Positions 39,973-49,542 are shown, counted from the first letter of the stretch. The stretch: DNA of 64,000 bases from Aerococcaceae bacterium DSM 111176 (GCA_015863215.1 JACBXN010000034.1:62001-126000), one strand, 5' to 3'. The notes: generated by a model from the letters alone, not told the origin. Program-made: numbers and translations.

Positions 39973-41390
39973 AACGATTTTTACAAAGGCTCTTTGGATT
40001 TAGCTTAGGGCCTATTTTAGGCGCAGTCATATCTTTAATTCAAGTACCTATTTTGACGTATTTTCTATCAACTTCAGAATATGGTAAGGCCGGACTGTTC
40101 CAAAATATGATTTTAATGATACCGACTTTTATCTATATTGGAATTGACCAAGCATACACAAGAGAGTATCACACCACATCTGATCGCCGTCGACTCATGC
40201 AACAAGCGATGGTTGTGCCGATGGCTGTGGGTATTTTGATGATGGCCATCTTCATCTTATTTGACTCTCAATTGTCATTCTTCCTCTTTGGATCGCCCGA
40301 TTACTATTATATAGTATGGTTTGCAGCGGCTTGGGTTTTAGCAACAGTAATTGAACGATTTGTGTTATTAACCATTCGGATGGAAGAACGTGCGATTGAA
40401 TATTCAATAATGACGTTTATGTTGAAATTAGGAACATTTATTGTCTCATTATTATTAATTTTTGCAGGCTGGATTGATTTTAGAGTCGTTGTTTATGGAC
40501 TCTTATTTGGTCAAATGGCCGTTGATTTATTTATGTTCATCCGTTACCGAAATTTACTTGATTTAACAGGTTTTACATTCGATTGGCCACTCATTAAACG
40601 CATGTTTATCTTTGGATTACCATTAATGGTAGCCGGGGCGATGTCATCTGTCTTAAACGGACTGGATCAATTTTTCTTACGAATCTTTTCAACATTTGAT
40701 GATAATGGTGTTTATTCAGTTGGTTTACGGATTGCCGGTGTTATTGGTATTATCAAGACGGCATTTACAAGTTTCTGGGTACCGACGGCTTACCGCTGGC
40801 ACGAGGAAGGTAAGAGCATGAAACACTATAAGTACATTAGTGACATGATTTTATTATTATTAACTTTCCTATTTTTCGCGATTTTATTATTAAAAAATCC
40901 AATCGGTTGGTTCTTGAGTATTCAAGATCCTGGATATGATCAAGTGAAATATATCATGGGACTCCTCGTCTTCCCTCATATTATGTACACATTGTCGGAA
41001 ACAACCACATTAGGGATCGTATTCTCACGCAAAACACATTATAATATCTATATCAGTCTATTAACGATTATTCCAAATGTGATAATAAATGTGAGTTTAA
41101 CACCTTTCTTAGGATTTAAAGGGGCAGCACTTGCTTCAACCGTTGCTTATATTATGTTTTATTTAGCAAGAACATTTTATTCGAAGAAGACTGGTTTTTA
41201 CTTTGGTCAACGCATGCAAATTTTCGCGATTTTAATAATGACCATTGCAGCAATCATTAATGCCTTTGATGTGCCTATGATTGAATTGATTACATTAGTA
41301 TTAATGGGTATCACATTGTTAATTCAAATACCAACAATCAAAACGACTTTAGAAATTAAGAATAATAGTAGTGAATGGGATTTTAACTAA
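39969..41390 (+). CDS. Wzx-type oligosaccharide flippase
   Basis: A 473-residue polytopic membrane protein with about 14 hydrophobic segments in the polysaccharide biosynthesis (MOP/MATE) fold. It would flip undecaprenyl-linked repeat units across the membrane. Family marks include the N-terminal G-P-I-L-G-A-V-I-S-L-I-Q-V-P and the Y-G-K-A-G-L loop after the first two helices. The coupling to a glycosyltransferase gene and the following polymerase support the assignment. Confidence 0.88.
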   Translation: MKRFLQRLFGFSLGPILGAVISLIQVPILTYFLSTSEYGKAGLFQNMILMIPTFIYIGIDQAYTREYHTTSDRRRLMQQAMVVPMAVGILMMAIFILFDSQLSFFLFGSPDYYYIVWFAAAWVLATVIERFVLLTIRMEERAIEYSIMTFMLKLGTFIVSLLLIFAGWIDFRVVVYGLLFGQMAVDLFMFIRYRNLLDLTGFTFDWPLIKRMFIFGLPLMVAGAMSSVLNGLDQFFLRIFSTFDDNGVYSVGLRIAGVIGIIKTAFTSFWVPTAYRWHEEGKSMKHYKYISDMILLLLTFLFFAILLLKNPIGWFLSIQDPGYDQVKYIMGLLVFPHIMYTLSETTTLGIVFSRKTHYNIYISLLTIIPNVIINVSLTPFLGFKGAALASTVAYIMFYLARTFYSKKTGFYFGQRMQIFAILIMTIAAIINAFDVPMIELITLVLMGITLLIQIPTIKTTLEIKNNSSEWDFN

Positions 41391-41401
41391 AAGGAGGCAA
41401 T

Positions 41402-42736
41402 ATGTATATATTAATCGTTTTTATGGCGATGGCAGTATTTCTAGGAACTGAAATACTCGCAATTCCAACTCCTTTAGCACAAATGACCTTTTATCGTTTA
41501 GCTATTTTTGGTTTATTAGGTGTCACCTTGATTCAACTTTTACTAAAACATGATAAGCTGAGAGTGCATCCTAAAACGGTCAGTACTCTAGCTGCAGGAA
41601 CATTTGTTTTTTGGTGGTTATGGGCACTAATATCTGGTGTCTGGGCAGTTGATAAAGTAGCTTGGCTACAAAGTTTGTTTCTACTGACTTTAGGTGTCGG
41701 TGCGATACTATTAATGTATCTTCACATCCATCGGATGCATCAATGGAAGCTAGTTGTTTATGGTATTTGGTTCATGATGACTTTACTCTTACTTTTAGGT
41801 GTGATTGAGATTACCTTTAACGTTTATTTACTAGCGGATTTAGGTAAATTGGATAAGTATGGCACCTTTAATACTCAACCATTAACACGTATGCCGATTA
41901 CCATTTTTGAAAACCAAAATGATTATGCGACGATGCTACTTGCGTATTTACCTTTGAATTTTATTCTATTCAAAGGGACACGGTACAATTTAATGCGGAT
42001 TCTAACGAGTGTCTTAATCGTACTTGGAACCTATTTAATTTACCGGACACAATCTCGTCTAGTATTATTGAGTGCGTTAATATTCTTATTTATCATGTTT
42101 ATCCAATTATTTAAATGGGATATTAAAACGAAGGTATTCCGTAATTGGATAATCGTTGGTGGTGTTACTTTGACAGCTTTAATATTATTGGTACCTCAAT
42201 TACGCAGTATGGTGTCAGGATTAATTTATACCGGCGGTATTTATGATCTAAGCGGTGACGAGGTGCGCATCAACTTATGGCGTAATGGTTTCCTATTCCT
42301 AGCCCAGACCTTTGGTTTTGGTGTAGGTGCGGGAAATATTGAAACTTGGATGGGTGAGTTTGCCTTTTATCCTGTTGAAAATATTGTAAATATGCATAAT
42401 TGGTGGTTAGAAATTTTAACCGGATATGGTATTATTGTCTTTGTTTTATATGTTGTGATGTATGGTTTATTGATTCATAAATTGCATCAATTAAGACATC
42501 AATTAACCGAAGTGGATAGGGTAATTTGCCAGTCGTTTATTGCTTTTCTAATTGCCTTTGCTTTCGCAAGCATTACGAGTGCCAATAACATGTTAATCGA
42601 ATGGCATTGGGTTTATTTTGGTTTGATTATTAGTTATATTAAATTGGCAGAATTGCGTATTTACAAGAGGCAATCAACCACTTTAAATCATTTAAACAGT
42701 AAAAGGAGTTCATATGAGTTTAGTAACAATTATTAG
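41402..42736 (+). CDS. O-antigen ligase/Wzy-like polysaccharide polymerase
   Basis: A 444-residue protein with about 11-12 membrane helices and one long extracytoplasmic loop (~245-330), the Wzy_C layout. The loop has the pattern D-E-V-R-I-N-L-W-R-N-G and the M-H-N-W-W-L-E segment found in such proteins. It would join repeat units at the outer face. AAGGAGG lies 5 bp before the ATG. The gene end overlaps the next start by 23 bp. Confidence 0.82.
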   Translation: MYILIVFMAMAVFLGTEILAIPTPLAQMTFYRLAIFGLLGVTLIQLLLKHDKLRVHPKTVSTLAAGTFVFWWLWALISGVWAVDKVAWLQSLFLLTLGVGAILLMYLHIHRMHQWKLVVYGIWFMMTLLLLLGVIEITFNVYLLADLGKLDKYGTFNTQPLTRMPITIFENQNDYATMLLAYLPLNFILFKGTRYNLMRILTSVLIVLGTYLIYRTQSRLVLLSALIFLFIMFIQLFKWDIKTKVFRNWIIVGGVTLTALILLVPQLRSMVSGLIYTGGIYDLSGDEVRINLWRNGFLFLAQTFGFGVGAGNIETWMGEFAFYPVENIVNMHNWWLEILTGYGIIVFVLYVVMYGLLIHKLHQLRHQLTEVDRVICQSFIAFLIAFAFASITSANNMLIEWHWVYFGLIISYIKLAELRIYKRQSTTLNHLNSKRSSYEFSNNY

Positions 42737-43745
42737 TGAATTATGGCGATTCTTCGTCGATCACATTAAACAATTAATTATTTGGGGGATTGTGACAGGA
42801 CTCATCTTAGTCGGCGCGCAATTTGCCTTAGGATTATTTAACAATCCAGAAGACGCAGCAGCTTATGATTATCTATCAGAAGTTTATCAACAGGAACCGG
42901 CTGAATTTCAAGCAGTCATTACGTTAGATGATGGTAATGTATTCCATAATTCTTATATTTTCGATGAATACTTTACAACACCGGAAATTTTAGAGGAAGT
43001 TGAAGCTCAAACTGGTGTGGAAATGACTAAATTTTATGAGAGTGAACAATTACTTGAACTATTTAAGACAAGTATGTACCGAGGTGGGGTTGCAGGTATT
43101 CGTAACACATCTTCGGGGGTCATTACTTTTAGATTTTTAGTAGCGCCGACTGCGGAAGAAAATTTACGCGTCGCTGAAGCTTACCGCGATATTTTATTAG
43201 ATGAAGAAAATATTCCATTTATGGAAAAGCAAACAACTACGATCATGGTTGAACCAGTGATTGGTGAAATGCTTGACTTAGAGCGTACACCAGAAGTACC
43301 AACAGAGGAAACATTAAATATTTATGCTGGTCAAGGTGTTTTATCTTATGTGGTATTTGGAGTAGCAGGGTTCATCTTAGGTGCAATTTTAAGTGTGGCG
43401 TATTTCTTTATTAAACGCTTGTTGTCAGATGATATTTACTACGCTTTCGACTATTCTTGGAACTTTGATGATTACCATAAGTTAATTAATTCAGAGCGAG
43501 TTGAGAATTTATCATACAGCGAATTAATTAAATCTGTAAGTAGTCAAAACGTGATCATTTCCCAGGATGGATTAAGCAACGTTGAAACGCAATCAAGTTT
43601 AGCTCAAGCTAATTTACCTGTTGACGCTGTTTCTGAAATTACGATTGTTGTTGAATCACAGAAGACAACTAAAGACTGGTACCGTGAGCAATATCAATTT
43701 GCGAAACACTACGGAGTTCCTGTCCAAATTATTCATGTATACTAG
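42714..43745 (+). CDS. Wzz/CpsC-like chain-length protein with cytosolic tail
   Basis: A 343-residue protein with two membrane helices (~16-36 and ~207-232) flanking an extracytoplasmic domain, the Wzz/CpsC polysaccharide co-polymerase plan. It adds a ~105-residue cytoplasmic tail whose end (E-I-T-I-V-V-E-S-Q-K-T-T ... Y-G-V-P-V-Q-I-I) resembles the last strands of a BY-kinase such as CpsD, but no Walker motif is seen. No separate kinase or phosphatase gene is in the locus, so phospho-control may be lost or encoded elsewhere. AAAGGAG precedes the ATG. Confidence 0.75.
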   Translation: MSLVTIISELWRFFVDHIKQLIIWGIVTGLILVGAQFALGLFNNPEDAAAYDYLSEVYQQEPAEFQAVITLDDGNVFHNSYIFDEYFTTPEILEEVEAQTGVEMTKFYESEQLLELFKTSMYRGGVAGIRNTSSGVITFRFLVAPTAEENLRVAEAYRDILLDEENIPFMEKQTTTIMVEPVIGEMLDLERTPEVPTEETLNIYAGQGVLSYVVFGVAGFILGAILSVAYFFIKRLLSDDIYYAFDYSWNFDDYHKLINSERVENLSYSELIKSVSSQNVIISQDGLSNVETQSSLAQANLPVDAVSEITIVVESQKTTKDWYREQYQFAKHYGVPVQIIHVY

Positions 43746-43753
43746 GTGATTTT

Positions 43754-44512
43754 ATGAAACAAGAACCATTAATTTCAATTGTAACGCCTGTTTATAATGC
43801 GTCTGACTTTATTGAAAAGACGGTAGATAGTGTCTTATCACAAACATTTACTGATTTTGAATATATTTTAGTCAATGACCAGAGTACAGATAATAGTTTG
43901 TCGATTTTGGAAGATTATGCAGAGGTCGATGACCGTATCAAAGTGATCACTCTAGAAGAAAATAGTGGTGCGGCAGTTGCTCGTAATACAGGACTTGAAG
44001 CAGCAAGAGGTCGATACATTGCATTTATCGATAGTGATGACGTTTGGCATAGGGAAAAATTAGCCAATCAAATAAATTTCATGCAAGATAATGACTACGA
44101 ATTTACATATACTGACTTTGCTTTAATTAGTGAAGATGGAGCCGTGTTGAAGGAACGGACAGGGATTCCTGCTAACATCGATTATGATGGCTTGCTGAAA
44201 AACACAACGATAGCATGTTCTACGGTCATGATCGACCGCACGAATATCGGGGACTTCCGAATGCCATTAGTTCGCAAGGGTCAAGACACAGCGACATGGC
44301 TGATGTTAATGCGTGAACACAATTTAACAGCCTATGGTTTGCAAGAAGTATTGAATTACTACCGCCAAGTAGCAGGTTCAATTTCTAGTAACAAAGTGGA
44401 TGCTTTGAAACGAACTTGGAATACCTATTATCGACTAGAGAAATTACCACTACCCAAAGCTATTTATTATTTTGTTCATTATGTCTGGAATGCAGTAAGA
44501 AGAAGATTGTAG
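43754..44512 (+). CDS. GT2 family glycosyltransferase
   Basis: A 252-residue GT-A fold enzyme. It opens with S-I-V-T-P-V-Y-N-A-S, carries N-D-Q-S-T-D-N-S-L and G-A-A-V-A-R-N-T-G-L, and has the metal-binding D-S-D-D near 95-98. The C-terminal E-V-L-N-Y-Y-R-Q-V matches the family W/Y-x-R end motif. It is short and soluble. It is the last gene of the polysaccharide operon, which has no recognisable priming transferase in the window. Confidence 0.9.
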   Translation: MKQEPLISIVTPVYNASDFIEKTVDSVLSQTFTDFEYILVNDQSTDNSLSILEDYAEVDDRIKVITLEENSGAAVARNTGLEAARGRYIAFIDSDDVWHREKLANQINFMQDNDYEFTYTDFALISEDGAVLKERTGIPANIDYDGLLKNTTIACSTVMIDRTNIGDFRMPLVRKGQDTATWLMLMREHNLTAYGLQEVLNYYRQVAGSISSNKVDALKRTWNTYYRLEKLPLPKAIYYFVHYVWNAVRRRL

Positions 44513-44518
44513 TATATA

Positions 44519-44552
44519 ACCCCCTTTCGCTTGGTGCGGAAGGGGGTTTTGG
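44519..44552 (+). terminator. Terminator of polysaccharide operon
   Basis: AACCCCCTT-CGC pairs with GCG-AAGGGGGTT, followed by TTTT, 6 bp after the last stop codon. Confidence 0.9.
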
Positions 44553-44584
44553 TTTTGGTATTGGGAATAGAACGCTTTTGAAAA

Positions 44585-44939
44585 ATATAATGAGTAGAGT
44601 CGCAAACAGCGACGCTACTTCAAAATTAAAACGAGTAGTAGAGTCTCAGATAGTGACTCTTCTGCAAAATAAAAACGAGCAGAGTCTTAGATAGTGACTC
44701 TTCTATAAATTAAAAATGAGTAGAGTCTCAGATGGTGACTCTTCTGCAAAATAAAAACGAGCAGAGTCTTAGATAGTGACTCTTCTAAAAATTAAAAATG
44801 AGTAGTGTCTCAGATGGTGACTTTTCTACAAAATTAAAATGAGTAGAGTCCCAGTTAATGACACTAATATAAAATACATACGAGCAGAGTCGCTACTAAT
44901 GACACTTCTGGAAGTTAAAACGGTAGTAGCACAAAAGTG
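44585..44939. repeat. 41-bp tandem repeat array, family A, copy 2
   Basis: Units start at 44653, 44694, 44735, 44776, 44817, 44858 and 44899, exactly 41 bp apart, with one imperfect unit before them. Each has GTGACTCTTCT and an AGAGTC arm, the same core as the array at 6491-6777, but the loop half is A-rich and differs. Alternate units resemble one another, hinting at an 82-bp higher-order repeat. The array lies between convergent genes. A 92-codon frame running in from the GT2 gene crosses it and is not annotated. Confidence 0.95.
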
Positions 44940-44977
44940 CTGCTACCGCGCTGGTTAATCTATAAGTTTCTAGAGCA

Positions 44978-45862
44978 CTAATTTAACATATTTTTTGACT
45001 TCCATCGATATAGATTTTTAAGGGCAATTCTATGACCAATCCATTCACTTAACCTGGGGATAGAGGGTGTTTCATTAAATAAAAATCTATAGTCATTTAA
45101 TTCCTTTCTCGCCAGATCAAGAATTGTATAATCCATACCACAATCATGACAAGTTACTTTTTTAGAATACTTTTCAAAGGGGGGGACGGACTTCCCGCAA
45201 CAATTAAAATAGAGTCCTTTCTCCATGCCGTTGAAACTATATATAGGCATGTCAGGCCAGCGATGCGATTTGTCGTTGTTGTACTTTAATAACTTATTAA
45301 CCTGCCTAACGACACTTTCTGTCGGAGGTGCAATCTTACTGGCTAACTTAGTAAAATGTTCTTTAATTTGATGATGTAATATAATCGGTTTATCTTTAGG
45401 TAGACCATATATTGTAGCGCCTTCAGTTGCGATGATCACATTATAGCTAATTTTCAAATCAATATTTAAACGATTGAGCAATTTCTGCAGTTTTTTGGTC
45501 GCCTTTTCAACTTGATCAAGTGGGTCATCAATTATCGTATCATTACTGTTACGTATTACACCATTCTCATCAAAATAAATATCAGTCCGATATCCCTTTA
45601 TTTCATTTACGATAATTTCAGTCCTTGTTGTCAGCAACAGGTCCAATTGAAATTTCTCCTCAAATAACGGGTAGTAACTGAATCCACGTATCATTTTCCA
45701 AGAAGCGCCAATCGATTCTATGATGTCATCAACGAGACATTCATATTTGAATCCTCGTTCTAAATCAGCAAGATACCAGTTATGTTCAGGCGGCAGAGCG
45801 TTACGGCATTTAAGATTTTCTAGTAATACCAGATTCATTGGTTTCTTTCGTTTCATTTCCAT
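44978..45862 (-). CDS. NERD-domain nuclease-like protein with zinc ribbon
   Basis: A 294-residue soluble protein. Residues ~35-130 match the NERD (nuclease-related domain) plan of the PD-(D/E)XK fold: G37-x3-E41, then D74 in Q-L-D-L-L-L, then E87-I-K89. These are the expected metal-binding acids and lysine, so DNA cleavage is possible. Near 217-245 a zinc-ribbon-like set C-C-G ... C-H-D-C-G may bind nucleic acid. No membrane helix is seen. It is alone on the minus strand behind repeat array A, with GAGGTG upstream. A defence or DNA-processing role is inference only. Confidence 0.65.
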   Translation of the reverse strand: MEMKRKKPMNLVLLENLKCRNALPPEHNWYLADLERGFKYECLVDDIIESIGASWKMIRGFSYYPLFEEKFQLDLLLTTRTEIIVNEIKGYRTDIYFDENGVIRNSNDTIIDDPLDQVEKATKKLQKLLNRLNIDLKISYNVIIATEGATIYGLPKDKPIILHHQIKEHFTKLASKIAPPTESVVRQVNKLLKYNNDKSHRWPDMPIYSFNGMEKGLYFNCCGKSVPPFEKYSKKVTCHDCGMDYTILDLARKELNDYRFLFNETPSIPRLSEWIGHRIALKNLYRWKSKNMLN

Positions 45863-46016
45863 TTAATCACCTCATATATAAATAGGCGAAAAATCCCGAA
45901 AGTTGAAAAAATTCGTCAAATAATTTTATTTTTGAAAAGTATTCCTTAACAACTCATTTCATCGTAAACTATCGCCACAAAAATGACAGTTTTTAATCAG
46001 ATGAGACTTTTATTAT

Positions 46017-46045
46017 TTGCTTAGAATTTCAACCAATGCTAGAAT
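46017..46045 (+). promoter_or_regulatory. Promoter of MBL-fold gene
   Basis: TTGCTT (46017-46022), 17-bp spacer ending in TGC, TAGAAT (46040-46045). Confidence 0.5.
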
Positions 46046-46080
46046 CGAGTTGAAATTGCAGTTTATGGGAGGAATAATGA

Positions 46081-47397
46081 ATGACAACAAAAATCACATT
46101 TTGGTCAGGATTAGATACCATCGGGGCCAATATTATCAGTTTAGAAAAAGATGGCTTTCAAATAGTGACAGATTTAGGGGCATATGTCGGTGCGGATATT
46201 GAAGCATTACTAGACAAGAGCCGTACTTCTGAATTATATGAGAGTAAATTATTACCTCCAATTAATGGTTTATATCCGGAAGTTCAGGTGAAAGACTTGC
46301 CGCTAGAATCGATTGAAGAAAGTGATTTAAAGACAGCGATTTGTTTATCTCATTTGCACTTAGATCATTTAGGCTCTTTCGGCCAAATTAGTCGAGAGGT
46401 GCCTGTTTACACATTAAATAAATCAGAACAATTTTACACACAATTAAAGGAACAAGAATTATTACCTCAATATGATGTTAACTGGCAAGGTGTTGAGACT
46501 GGTGTAACTTTTGAACATGGACCATTTAAGATCACTTTTCACGAGTCGGATCATGATACAATTGGTGCTGCAGCTATATTTATAGAAGCACCAGACTTGA
46601 AATTAGTTTATTCGGGTGATTTAAGATTATCTGGATTCGCGCCAGAACGCGTACTAGATTGGGCGATCAAAGCCAAAGAATTCCAACCGGATATTTTATT
46701 ACTAGAAGGTACATCCTTCTCTTCATCAGATGAAGACATTAAAGAAGAAGTTCCCTTTGCGAACGAGACAGAAACATGGAGCTTGTTGACTGAGCAATCA
46801 TTACTAGCAAAGTTGGACGATTTATTAACGCAAACATCTGAATTAATCACATTCAATGGCTATCCGCAAAATATTGAAAGATTAATTCACGTTGCAGAAC
46901 TAGCCAATAAATACCAAAGAAAAATGGTCTTGGATCCAGCGTACTTTGAATTAGCCAAGCCATACCTTGAAAACCAATCAATGGAATTAATGAAATTAGG
47001 CGATGACGTATCACCAGCTGAAATAAAGCAAACCCCAGAACAATATGTCGTGCAAATTGCTTATGAAAATCATGAGGCACTTTTTGAAATTGGGACAGGT
47101 ATTTACATCCATTCCAATGGAATGCCTCTCGGCCCATACATGCCAGAATTTGAACCATTCTTTGAACGAGTGATCGAAGCAGGCTGGGATGTTATTTTCG
47201 CCAATGTTTCTGGACACGCTCACCAAGAAGATTTACTCATGTTAGCCTATTTGATTCAAGCAAAACGAGTGGTACCATGGCATACATTCAGACCCATTGC
47301 ATTTGGCGAGGCATTAAGTAATTATGGGGTGCCAGTATTCTTACCAGAAAAACAGACAGAATATTCTCTAGAGAATATTCTAAACCAATCAAAATAA
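46081..47397 (+). CDS. MBL-fold metallohydrolase, RNase J/beta-CASP-like
   Basis: A 438-residue metallo-beta-lactamase-fold enzyme. The zinc motif H-L-H-L-D-H is intact (within L-S-H-L-H-L-D-H-L-G), followed by E-S-D-H-D-T-I-G-A and S-G-D-L-R. A middle segment with F-N-G-Y-P-Q-N-I-E-R resembles the beta-CASP insertion, and the end shows S-G-H-A-H and V-P-W-H-T-F, as in RNase J-like nucleases. It is shorter than RNase J (~555) and lacks its C-terminal domain. GGGAGG precedes the chosen ATG. RNA or DNA processing is likely, but a small-molecule hydrolase cannot be excluded. Confidence 0.75.
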   Translation: MTTKITFWSGLDTIGANIISLEKDGFQIVTDLGAYVGADIEALLDKSRTSELYESKLLPPINGLYPEVQVKDLPLESIEESDLKTAICLSHLHLDHLGSFGQISREVPVYTLNKSEQFYTQLKEQELLPQYDVNWQGVETGVTFEHGPFKITFHESDHDTIGAAAIFIEAPDLKLVYSGDLRLSGFAPERVLDWAIKAKEFQPDILLLEGTSFSSSDEDIKEEVPFANETETWSLLTEQSLLAKLDDLLTQTSELITFNGYPQNIERLIHVAELANKYQRKMVLDPAYFELAKPYLENQSMELMKLGDDVSPAEIKQTPEQYVVQIAYENHEALFEIGTGIYIHSNGMPLGPYMPEFEPFFERVIEAGWDVIFANVSGHAHQEDLLMLAYLIQAKRVVPWHTFRPIAFGEALSNYGVPVFLPEKQTEYSLENILNQSK

Positions 47398-47405
47398 ACA
47401 AAAAT

Positions 47406-47453
47406 AATAAGCATTTGATAATGAAATTTCATTATTAAATGCTTATTTTATTA
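47406..47453 (+). terminator. Terminator after MBL-fold gene
   Basis: An AATAAGCATTT-ATAATGAAA stem with its complement and almost no loop, followed by TTTTATT. Confidence 0.9.
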
Positions 47454-47482
47454 TCATTGAAATCTCATTATACCAAGGTTTA

Positions 47483-47520
47483 TTTACATAATCTTTACAA
47501 TTACTATCGACACATTTACG
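47483..47520 (+). promoter_or_regulatory. Pho-box-like direct repeats upstream of ugp operon
   Basis: TTTACA at 47483 and TTTACA at 47494 are exactly 11 bp apart (TTTACA-N5-TTTACA), a weaker site TATCGA is at 47505, and TTTACG is at 47515. This matches the TT(A/T/C)ACA-N5 direct-repeat layout of Gram-positive PhoP boxes. A TATACT -10 element lies at 47541-47546. The match suits a transporter that brings in phosphate esters. Confidence 0.55.
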
Positions 47521-47582
47521 GCAATTTAATATTGGGGTGATATACTCAAAATGTATGAGAAAATTTTAGAAGAGGTGGTTAG

Positions 47583-48650
47583 GTGCAAGTTAGATTTGAA
47601 AATATTACCCTAACATTCGATAACAATAAAACGGTTTTAGATAATATAAACTTTACATTACCGAGTTCAGAATTGCTGTCGTTTTTAGGCCCAAGTGGGA
47701 GTGGTAAGTCGACAACACTTTATTTGATTTCCGGATTACTCTCACCAACGTCGGGAAAAATATATTTTGATGATCAAGATGTAACTAAAATGGATCCAGT
47801 TAAACGTGAAGTGGGGCTAGTTTTCCAAAATTACGCCTTATATCCACATATGACTGTACGTGAGAATATCATGTTCCCATTAAAAATGGCTAAGATGAAT
47901 AAACGTGCCCGTATTGAACGAGCGGAAGAAATGGCAATGTTAACACGTATTCAAGATCAATTAGATAAATATCCTCGCCAATTATCAGGTGGTCAACAGC
48001 AAAGGGTTGCGATAAGTCGTGCACTTGCAAAAGAGCCTAAAATTTTATTAATGGATGAGCCGTTATCAAACTTAGATGCAAGGTTACGAATTGAAATGCG
48101 TGAAGAAATTAGACGTATTCAGCAAGAAACAAAGATTACAACGGTATTCGTAACGCATGACCAAGAGGAAGCATTGAGTATTGCAGATAATGTAATGGTT
48201 CTAAACGATGGCCATATTCAACAAATGACAGATCCTGTTTCATTGTACCGTCAGCCTGCGAATTTGTTTGTTGCTAATTTTATTGGAACGCCAGTTATTA
48301 ATAAATTTACGCGCCAATCACAATCATTAAACCAACAACATGATCTAATGAAAGAAGAATGGCATACACTGGGAATTCGACCAGAATACATTCAACATAG
48401 CAATGAAGCCGATCACTTAATTCAAGCTGAAGTTAAACGAGTAGACATTGTAGGTAAGGACCAAACGGTCCATTTAGAATTCCAAGGCGAAGAAATTATT
48501 GCCTCAGATCTTTCAGGGAACTTAGAAGAAGAGAGTCTCGTTTATTTAACAGCTGATCCGGAAGGGATTTTATTATTTGACAAGGACGGGAAAAAATTAG
48601 ACAAGGCTGCTACTACTGATGTGCAAGTAGGTAATAGCGATGATGAATAA
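47583..48650 (+). CDS. ugpC: ABC importer ATPase, UgpC/MalK type
   Basis: The energy-coupling ATPase of a CUT1-type importer, 355 residues. Walker A G-P-S-G-S-G-K-S is at 36-43, the signature L-S-G-G-Q-Q-Q-R-V near 134, Walker B L-L-M-D-E-P-L-S-N-L-D follows, then the H-loop. A C-terminal OB-type regulatory domain (~240-340) is present as in MalK. The start is GTG after GAGGTGG. The gene overlaps the permease by 11 bp. The Ugp name rests on the companion binding protein and the Pho-like promoter; another sugar ester is possible. Confidence 0.85.
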   Translation: MQVRFENITLTFDNNKTVLDNINFTLPSSELLSFLGPSGSGKSTTLYLISGLLSPTSGKIYFDDQDVTKMDPVKREVGLVFQNYALYPHMTVRENIMFPLKMAKMNKRARIERAEEMAMLTRIQDQLDKYPRQLSGGQQQRVAISRALAKEPKILLMDEPLSNLDARLRIEMREEIRRIQQETKITTVFVTHDQEEALSIADNVMVLNDGHIQQMTDPVSLYRQPANLFVANFIGTPVINKFTRQSQSLNQQHDLMKEEWHTLGIRPEYIQHSNEADHLIQAEVKRVDIVGKDQTVHLEFQGEEIIASDLSGNLEEESLVYLTADPEGILLFDKDGKKLDKAATTDVQVGNSDDE

Positions 48651-49539
48651 GAAAAAGGATTTCAGATCGACTTTACAAGCACTCTTATATTTATTACCGA
48701 TGTTAATTATTATCGGTATTTTTACGATATATCCGATTTTTAAATCCGTCGATATGTCTTTTTATACGGACTACAATATTTTTACTGGGATTGTAGAGGA
48801 ACGTGGAATAGGAAATTATCAAGAATTACTGACTGACTCAGAATTTTATGACGCTCTGTGGAATACTGCAGTGTACGTTCTATGGGTAGTTCCAGTATCA
48901 CTTATTTTATCTTTGGGTATTGCATTGTTATTGAATACGATTCCTTTTATAAAAGGGATATTTAGAACAGTTTATTTCTTACCCTTTGTAACTTCAACTG
49001 TTGCGGTATCCATTGTGTGGAGTTGGTTATATCACTCAAACTATGGTTTGATAAATTACTTCCTGGGCATCTTTGGTATCGATGGAATGCAGTGGTTGCA
49101 AGATCCAGATTTGGCCATGCCGGCAGTTATCATTATGGCTATTTGGAAAGGGTTAGGCTTTAATATTTTACTGCTCCTCGTTGGACTAGGAAATATTAAC
49201 GATAATTATTACCAAGCTGCGAAGGTAGACGGAGCAAATGGTTGGCAACGATTTTGGAATATTACCTTACCACTTTTACGTCCAACTATTTTCTTACTTA
49301 CTGTAGTGTCAGTAATCAATGGCTTTAAAGTATTCGATGAAGTGTTTGCCTTATTCAATGGCCGTCCTGGACCTGCAGGTTCTGCAACGACATTGGTTTA
49401 CTATTTATACCGTAAATTCTATGAACAATATGATTATGGAATGGCAGCAGCCACAGGTATGGTCTTATTTGGTATCGTGTTAATATTGACCGTTATCCAA
49501 TATTTAGGGAACCGATACTTTGAGAAAAGGGGAGGTTAA
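48640..49539 (+). CDS. ugpA: ABC importer permease, UgpA type
   Basis: A 299-residue CUT1 permease with six membrane helices. The cytoplasmic EAA loop that docks to the ATPase reads A-A-K-V-D-G-A-N near residues 190-200. The first helix follows a short basic N-terminus. Two adjacent ATGs (48640 and 48643) are possible starts. It overlaps the ATPase gene by 11 bp and is 3 bp from the next permease, so translation is coupled. Confidence 0.87.
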   Translation: MMNKKKDFRSTLQALLYLLPMLIIIGIFTIYPIFKSVDMSFYTDYNIFTGIVEERGIGNYQELLTDSEFYDALWNTAVYVLWVVPVSLILSLGIALLLNTIPFIKGIFRTVYFLPFVTSTVAVSIVWSWLYHSNYGLINYFLGIFGIDGMQWLQDPDLAMPAVIIMAIWKGLGFNILLLLVGLGNINDNYYQAAKVDGANGWQRFWNITLPLLRPTIFLLTVVSVINGFKVFDEVFALFNGRPGPAGSATTLVYYLYRKFYEQYDYGMAAATGMVLFGIVLILTVIQYLGNRYFEKRGG

Positions 49540-49542
49540 CCA

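Noticed and set aside
44416-44694. 92-codon reading frame
   Set aside because: It starts inside the GT2 gene in another frame and ends in family A repeats.
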